Origin: Chara braunii
Taxonomy: Eukaryota > Streptophyta > Charophyceae > Charales > Characeae
NCBI GenBank assembly: GCA_003427395.1
Contig: BFEA01000175.1
Location: 2,273,705 to 2,296,204 of the forward strand
Direction of reading: 5' to 3'
Length of the DNA: 22,500 nucleotides
Of this stretch, positions 17,228 through 22,500 are shown in pieces (the first letter of the stretch is position 1; each line of letters begins with the position of its first letter). A program made the translations under genes and the position numbers. The notes below the pieces were generated by a model. That model worked only from the letters and a program-made list of their open reading frames with translations. It did not search any database and was not told the DNA's origin.

Positions 17228-17932
17228 TCTCAGTCTCCCTGGAGCCCCCTTTCCTATTTGATCGAGGATCTCCTATTTCAGTTCCTCCAAGTAGACATGC
17301 CTATTTTTCCAATCGTGTTGACGTGCATATGAGTCGACCCTTGCTAGTATGTCTTGAGGATCCCTTCCTTCAATCAAATGCCCTATCTCTAGGTATATGT
17401 AGTATACCAGCAGAGGGGTAGGTGCGCGATTTTTTCCCTCAGGTATTGCCATTGCGGCTTCTGCAGCCCTTTCCACTCTGGTCCTCCCTCCGAAGGTTGC
17501 ATCTACGATGAACATAGGAAGGGTTCCTCTTAGATATGCTGCTGGCGGAAGAAATTCGCTAGCCTTTCTTACCCTCGCAGTTCCTATCATTCATTCAAAC
17601 CCATTCAAACTTGCATCTCTTCCCCTAGACTCGAGCGCGGATTCTGCTATCCACAATAGTTTGAGAAGAGATCGATCAGTTCCTAAGACTAAATTTATTA
17701 TGATAGTTTGCAATTTCTCCGCAGAAAGATATATGGTAACCCTTTCTACTGCGCGAGTTTTTGTCTCTAACCCATCCAGACTCGATCCAAATGAAAGTTT
17801 GTTCCTCTACAGTAATCCCCAACAGTACCCCATCTCTTCGTTCTCCTCATGACGACGTGGCAGATTCATCATCAGGCCACGCCTCATTTGCACGGGCTCT
17901 CTGATCGTGACTTGATATCGGGCAGAAACCAT
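17228..17932 (-). pseudogene. Unknown protein family, tandem copy 1
   Basis: Homologous to the ORF at 16361-17207 along its whole length, about 0.79 kb upstream of it. The frame starts at ATG 17932 and meets TAG at 17809-17807. The match continues in the next frame for about 20 codons (GITVEEQTFIWIESGWVRD against GIPIGKEALLWIETGW). It returns to the first frame near 17761 (VERVTIYLSAEKL against IVKVTLYLPALLW), passes TGA at 17593-17591 and stays open from ATG 17590 to TAG 17275. That leaves a 105-codon intact part ending in VYLEELK. Two compensating indels and two stops show decay. Function unknown; no catalytic or metal-binding motif is evident. Confidence 0.6.
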
Positions 17933-18229
17933 CTTCTTTTCTTTGGTATACTCCACCTATTACACAACACAATCCAGACCACATCTCTTTTATTTTAACT
18001 AGTAGACTTATAATCCCAAGATCTGACTGATTCTCCTTTCTATCCCATCATCTCCTTTGATCCTTTTGAACCTTTATATAATCTTTTTGTACAGTAAGTA
18101 TGTTACTAACCCACAGATCTCTATTTGACATAGTAGAAAAATTAAAAACGATATGCACATCCTCCTATCAGCAGACGCAGACTCTGCAACTACAAGAGGA
18201 TCAGACACGCTTGGTGCCCCACGGGGCCC
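17933..18229. other. Non-coding, AT-rich
   Basis: No gene or structured element seen. Stops are frequent in all frames on the minus strand, unlike the regions on either side. Confidence 0.5.
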
Positions 18230-18511
18230 CTATTGGTGAGGCGGGGAAAGGATAGCCAACTGCCTCTCTTGAGATGGTGGGTAAGGGCTATGATGCGATC
18301 GACTAGGCAGCTCGAAGCGCGGCGGAAATTCTCCGTAACGCCTTGCGTACCTATACGAATAGTAAGCCATCTCATCAGGATCTGGGGTATGCATACGCCT
18401 CTCCTCCTGATACCGTCTCGCCCTTAACCCTTCGTCCTTCTCTTCTAGTCCTTCGTCATCTTCTTTCCACTCTTCCCTATCTCTAGTCCTCAATAAGACG
18501 GGGGTGCCCAA
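18230..18511 (-). CDS. Hypothetical small charged protein, doubtful
   Basis: A 93-codon minus-strand frame preceded closely by TAA; its first codon is TTG and the first ATG is about 40 codons in. The N-terminal half is Glu/Asp/Arg-rich (EDDEGLEEKDEGLRARR). The C-terminal half is rich in Tyr, Pro, Ser and His (YYSYRYARRYGEFPPRF). Its 5' end overlaps the first unit of the tandem repeat at 18488-19010. It could be an exon or a low-complexity end of the upstream ORFs, or chance. Confidence 0.25.
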   Translation of the reverse strand: MGTPVLLRTRDREEWKEDDEGLEEKDEGLRARRYQEERRMHTPDPDEMAYYSYRYARRYGEFPPRFELPSRSHHSPYPPSQERQLAILSPPHQ

Positions 18512-18606
18512 GGATCCTTACTACTCTTACCACTGAATGAATGTTAGGTTTGATCAATGATAAGGCAGGTGTCATTGAAACTTCACAACTCTTATGTCAG
18601 GCTAGT

Positions 18607-18645
18607 CGCTGATAAGACAAAATTCCCCTGCTATTCTTATCAGTG
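18607..18645. repeat. Hairpin in tandem unit 1
   Basis: CGCTGATAAGA and TCTTATCAGTG pair over 11 bp with one G-T position; same position in the unit as the next two. Confidence 0.7.
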
Positions 18646-18756
18646 GCTAGCCCTCAATAAGGCGGGTGCCCAATGATCCTTGCTTACTCTTACCATTGAA
18701 AGATGTTAGGTTTAATCAGTGACCTTGGAACCTCCCAACTCTTATATAAGATTAGT

Positions 18757-18795
18757 CACTGATAAGACAGGATTCCCCTGCTACTCTTATCAGTG
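18757..18795. repeat. Hairpin in tandem unit 2
   Basis: CACTGATAAGA and TCTTATCAGTG form a perfect 11-bp stem; CAGG/CCTG inside the loop can extend it. Confidence 0.8.
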
Positions 18796-18919
18796 GCTAG
18801 CCCTCCATAAGGCAGGTGTCCAAGGGTCCTTGCCTACTCTTACCACTGAAAAGAATGGTTAGTTGGTTAATGCTAAGGCAGATGTCCTTGAAACCTCACA
18901 ACTTTTATATCAGACTAGT

Positions 18920-18958
18920 CACTGATAAGACAGGATTCCCCTGCTACTCTTATCAGTG
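18920..18958. repeat. Hairpin in tandem unit 3
   Basis: Same perfect 11-bp stem and the same 17-base loop as unit 2, 163 bp further on. Confidence 0.8.
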
Positions 18959-19010
18959 GTTATCCCTCAATAAGGCGGGTGCCCAAGGGTCCCTGCACTT
19001 ACCACAGACC

Positions 19011-19775
19011 AAGCGTAAGGCTCATTTGGAGTTAAGGCAGGCTTTCCCTGCTATTCTTACCTTCAGGCAAGTCTTACCTATGGCTTAAGTCATCGCCTTT
19101 GATGGCATTCGAGCCCTGAATCGTTGTTAGTTTGGAGACTTATTGCTGGATCAAATGGATAATGAGCAAGATGATCGACGTGATATATGACAGTTGATTA
19201 TGGCAACTCAAATCAAAGTACCCATCATCTATTTGGATGGGATATAGAGAAGATGATCGCGAGAGGTATGATAGTTTGTATCCTTACCTCCAATCAGCGC
19301 CCACAGCAAGATTGTTGTATCCAGAAGCAATCAGTTTCACATTCAGCCAACTTTTCTCTATCCAAGACCTGAAGAGTTATTGATTTTGAATCCCTAACCC
19401 TTATGATCATTGTTACGATGATTGCCTGTATGAGACAGCATCTGGGTCGAAGTAACGTACTTTGTCGTTCCCTGCCTCCAGAGTCCCGCCTGAACTCCGG
19501 CAGAGCTCCCGCAATCGCCCTGCTGCATGGATCAATTGAGGAATAGAAGTACTTTGCGCATGAATACTGATCTCAGTAAGTCATCGGAAAATACCATGTC
19601 TACTCATGTCGCTTGAAGTTGGTTGTGTGCTTATGTGGGGTGTAGGCATGGGAAAGCGAAGGAGGATGAAGGATGCAAGAGCCATCATACTTGTTGGCGC
19701 CCCTCCTTCGCTCCGTTGCCTCGCACCCCTGTCCGATTCTGATTCATATCCTAGCATGTGATCTCAAAATGATAT
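19011..19775. other. No gene recognised
   Basis: Short open frames on both strands only, none with a motif or an aligned partner elsewhere in the window. It has no visible similarity to the left flank of the retroelement, which is why I could not call it a 5' LTR. Confidence 0.5.
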
Positions 19776-19789
19776 AAATAATAATAACA

Positions 19790-19857
<68 letters not shown>

Positions 19858-19922
19858 AAATAATATAGAAATAATAATAATAATAATAATAATAAACATA
19901 ATAATAATAATAATAATAATAA
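19776..19922. repeat. AAT trinucleotide microsatellite
   Basis: Long AAT array (purest at about 19791-19853) with interruptions such as GAAAATAATATAGA and AAACAT. Poly-Ile and poly-Tyr frames on the minus strand come from it. Confidence 0.95.
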
Positions 19923-19927
19923 TTATA

Positions 19928-20150
19928 GTTATAAATAACAAGGAACATGAGAGCGAAATGATATCCAAACCCGGGCCGTGAGATCGCATAGGTGTTTGAG
20001 CTGGTATATACCAGCAGCAAACATCATGGTACTGAGCCTTCATCCAAACCGAGCAATTTAATAGAGTAATGAGGCAATGCTCAAGCCCTCCAGCCTATAC
20101 CAACTCACTATTCATGGTCGCTCTTCTATGTTTGGCGCCCAATGCCCAAT
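19928..20150. repeat. Direct repeat R, copy 1 (most diverged)
   Basis: Follows the AAT array directly. It shares with copies 2 and 3 the order CAAGGAACATGA, CATCCAAAC, AGAGT..TGAGGCAATGCTCAAGCCC and a GGCGCC piece near the end. It is more diverged than the other two are from each other. Confidence 0.5.
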
Positions 20151-20872
20151 TTATGCATCTTGCCTACCCTCCTATACTTGCACTCACGCAACAGGCCTAC
20201 TGCGATAGTGAAGTCCCATCTATATGATGTCACTACTAGTGCAGACTGCAATCGTAAGCTGGTACGCTTTCTCTTCCCTTTTTTCTTTATTTTCTCTCTC
20301 TCGGACAGTCTCACTCTTGGTGTGCACGTGTCTTTCTCTGCGTATTGCTGCGTCCGTCACTGGCTGTGTCTCTTCGCGTATGTCACGGTCTGTGTCCCAT
20401 GTATGCGTGACCATGGCGAATCTGTGGTGCAATGCCATGCGGTCAGCGGCATCGGACCAGTCAGCCCCAGTCCAGCCCAGCAAGTACCCTCTGGGACTGT
20501 GTATACCGTGGCCAGGGAATCAGGACAGACTGAATGAGTCGCAGAAGTATAAATCTAGAGGTTATGCACAACCATTCACTCGTTCCTGCGGAGCCATGAG
20601 GAAGTGCTGCTACACTGCCTTAGGCAACAGTGCTCAGCGGATGCCCAGAGTGTTCAGTGGCATGCGTGCTGTGTGAGCGTACAGCATCACGCGGGAGACG
20701 TCCAGGATGGTCCAGTGTATATGCACAGTGTGATGTTGGGTGTTGTGTCGCTGCAACCATTGAAAGTGAATTCTTGTCTGGTTTCCATATTTTTGAGCAT
20801 TGTGCGGGCGTACATTGGCGGTTTGTTGTGCTGCCATTTGTATGCATGAAAAGTGTAGACGAGCGAGTTTGA
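20151..20872. other. No gene recognised
   Basis: Several overlapping frames of 80-150 codons exist on both strands, but none has a motif, a conserved partner or a convincing start. A T-rich piece lies at 20270-20310. Confidence 0.5.
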
Positions 20873-21270
20873 TAATATAATAACAATAAAAATAAAAAAA
20901 ATAAAAAAAATGCAAGGGTCATGAATGCGGACGAAGCCCAGTAATCCAAATCGCAGCATCATACTGCAGTCCAAGTAGTCAAAGCCAGAGTAGACAGCAC
21001 AGGGAACTGAGTAAACATCCATTTGAGAACGAAACAGTAGAGTCTTGAGTCAATGCCCAAGCCCATTCGGGCAGTACCAACAGCATAACTCAACTTAGTT
21101 CTTTCTCCGAAATGGCGCCTGATGCCTCCTCTACTCTACAATCCATTACTACAACTATAACAGGGGAGCAATCAGACAATTTTGATGATCAACAAGTGAA
21201 GACGTCAATATCACTGTCGAGTCCTTCTTCTACCAGGTACGTCCTCTCTTCACCCATACTCTTCCTTGAT
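20873..21270. repeat. Direct repeat R, copy 2
   Basis: Starts at an A-rich tract (AATAACAATAAAAATAAA) and runs on with ATGCAAGGGTCATGAATGCG, AGTCAAAGCCAGAGTAGACAG, GAGTCAATGCCCAAGCCC, ACCAACAGCATAAC and CTACTCTACAATCCATTACT. Each has a clear counterpart about 1.13 kb further right in copy 3. Confidence 0.75.
21112..21237 (+). other. Possible first exon within repeat R copy 2
   Basis: ATG at 21112 opens about 42 codons (MAPDASSTLQSITTT, then Asp/Gln- and Ser-rich) up to CCAG|GTACGT, a good splice-donor match. The matching ATG, the first 16 or so codons and the same donor sequence occur in copy 3, where a TGA breaks the frame. No product is recognised and no acceptor has been linked to it. Confidence 0.3.
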
Positions 21271-21828
21271 GACTCACACAGCGCCCTTCACCTCCACCGC
21301 ACCCTCATGCGGCCTGGCTATGGCCGTTAGTGCCCTTGTGTGCAGGCAGTGCCCTACATCCTGGTGCTAGCCTGCATCATCCTGGCGCGGCGCAGCCATG
21401 CACAGCATAGCAGCTTGCATTCGCCCAGCGTGCAAGCAATGCCCGCATTGGCCAAGATCCCTGCCTACTCGCCCTGCTTGCCTATATGCCAGTGTTGCGC
21501 GTGGGTGGCCTCCCTTGAGTCTGCGACTGGGCCCCAGTGCCTGAATCCAGGCTCAATGCAGTTGGGGCCTGGGTGATGCAGTTGCGCCTCTTTTGTCAAG
21601 GCCAGCTGTCAGATTCAGATAGTGGCCTTCTCTTTCGCATTTTCGGCCTCCATACCCAGCATGCATTGTCGGCCTCGCGTTCAAGTGTCGAGACCTAATT
21701 AACTCAAAGGCCCTGGAATCTCCATATTTGCAGAGATTCGAGACTCGGTGCACTCCAACCAACTGGCGTGCAGCAATTGTATGAACCCTACTTCGTGAAA
21801 TGTTTACACAGAGGGCTCTTATTGATTG
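21271..21828. other. No gene recognised
   Basis: GC-richer spacer between repeat copies, with short frames on both strands and no motif. Confidence 0.5.
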
Positions 21829-21832
21829 GCCT

Positions 21833-21896
21833 GCCTGCCTTCACTTAGGGCGGTCACAGAACTGGCCCGCCTTCACTTAGGGTGGGCACGAGGCTT
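21833..21896. repeat. 32-bp tandem duplication
   Basis: CTTCACTTAGGG occurs at 21839 and again at 21871 within similar 32-base units (GCCTTCACTTAGGGCGGTCAC and a near copy). Confidence 0.75.
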
Positions 21897-21959
21897 GCAG
21901 GGCCTATGCCTAGTGCAAATGCAAGTAGGCAAGGCCCCTTCTGAGGGCTCAACCTTCAC

Positions 21960-22024
<65 letters not shown>
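21960..22024. repeat. AAT trinucleotide microsatellite
   Basis: About 21 uninterrupted AAT units, directly before direct repeat R copy 3. Confidence 0.95.
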
Positions 22025-22026
<2 letters not shown>

Positions 22027-22412
22027 GCAAAGGACATGGATGTTGACGTAGCACAGAAAATCCAGCTTACGAGGAACATGAATATAGATAAAGCACATAA
22101 ATTCAGTTTGCAAGTTCAATCTGAAGTTCAGGTAGTCAAAGCCAGAGCAGATAGTACAATGGAACCGGGTAACCATCCGATTGAGAATAATACAGAAGAA
22201 TCGTGAGTCAATATCCGAGCCAAACAGGGCAACACCAACAGCATAACACAATGTAGCTCTATCTTGTGAATGGCACCAGGGGTCCTATCTACTCTACAAC
22301 CTATCACTACAACTGCTGTATGACAGCAACGAGACAACTTGACTACCAGTAAGTGATGATGTCAACATCAATGACGACGTCCTCTTCCCAGGTACGTTTC
22401 TCTCTTCCCCGT
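22025..22412. repeat. Direct repeat R, copy 3
   Basis: Aligned with 20893-21270: ATGCAAAGGACATGGATG, AGTCAAAGCCAGAGCAGATAG, GAGTCAATATCCGAGCC, ACCAACAGCATAAC, CTACTCTACAACCTATCACT and CCCAGGTACGT. It starts at the AAT array. It may continue toward the window end as a pyrimidine-rich tail. Confidence 0.75.
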
Positions 22413-22500
22413 ATCCCTCTCTCTATTTTCATCTTCTGTATGTATGCTATTCTCTTTCCGTTTCTGTGTCCGTTTGTCTGACCGTGTTTGCCCGCCTGTT
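22413..22500. other. Pyrimidine-rich window end
   Basis: C- and T-rich simple sequence after the donor-like site; nothing else recognised. Confidence 0.5.

Larger units (their letters stand above)
18488..19010. repeat. Tandem repeat of 150-164 bp units, about 3.3 copies
   Basis: CCTCAATAAG (or CCTCCATAAG) followed by GCGGGTGCCCAA-like sequence begins units at 18488, 18652, 18802 and 18965, spacings of 164, 150 and 163 bp. Each full unit ends with a strong hairpin. Units 1 and 3 are close in length; unit 2 lacks about 13 bp. GATAAG or its complement CTTATC recurs in every unit. Confidence 0.85.

Noticed and set aside
18488-19010. CRISPR-like array
   Set aside because: Units are 150-164 bp, nearly identical throughout and in a eukaryotic setting; there are no short repeats with unique spacers.
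9394-19775. LTRs, primer-binding site and target-site duplication of the Ty3/Gypsy element
   Set aside because: I compared the right flank (17933-19775) with the left flanks by eye and found no long direct repeat or tRNA-complementary site I could defend.
19744-20043. Poly-Ile/Tyr/Leu membrane-like frames on the minus strand
   Set aside because: Direct translation of the AAT array; the same happens at 21960-22024.

Overview
This is a eukaryotic, repeat-dominated window. The main supportable gene content is a decayed Ty3/Gypsy-type LTR-retrotransposon polyprotein on the minus strand, read right to left. No host housekeeping gene was recognised. The reverse transcriptase carries PHEPWN near its start, YIDD as motif C and AVKGP just after it. 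From memory these recall Ty3/Gypsy polyproteins of basidiomycetes and of the charophyte alga Chara. The organism is therefore only a guess; a charophyte-like genome is my first choice, with low confidence.

Layout. 1-2380: no recognised gene; a CAG/CAA-rich microsatellite, pyrimidine-rich stretches and several short hairpins. About 2430-4110 and 5970-7520: two collinear, diverged copies (A and B) of a non-coding repeat. Each has an array of short hairpins and a minus-strand tRNA(Asp)-like fold. Several stems differ between copies by paired changes. 4110-5970: non-coding, with tRNA-like palindromic folds at 5006-5216 and a short duplication. 7624-9393 (minus): one frame, broken by three stops, encoding a second Gag-like protein with a CCHC knuckle. 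9751-16279 (minus): gag, protease, RT, RNase H and integrase, all present but broken. 16361-17207 and 17228-17932 (minus): two tandem, diverged copies of a protein family I do not recognise, directly 5' of gag. 18230-18511 (minus): a small charged ORF of doubtful status. 18488-19010: a 150-164 bp tandem repeat with a strong hairpin in each unit. 19776-22500: AAT microsatellites and three diverged direct repeats, two of which share a short ATG reading frame ending in a splice-donor-like CAG|GTACGT.

How the parts work together. Gag and protease share one reading frame and pol lies in the -1 frame. A U UUU UUA heptamer sits in the correct phase at that junction, 43 nt before the zero-frame stop, so the ancestral element probably made Gag-Pro-Pol by -1 ribosomal frameshifting. 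Downstream, in-frame stops, several frame changes and an Asp-to-Asn change in RT motif A show that this copy is dead. I could not identify the LTRs, primer-binding site or target-site duplication. The assignment of the second Gag-like ORF, the paired unknown ORFs and the hairpin repeats to the same element is therefore inference.
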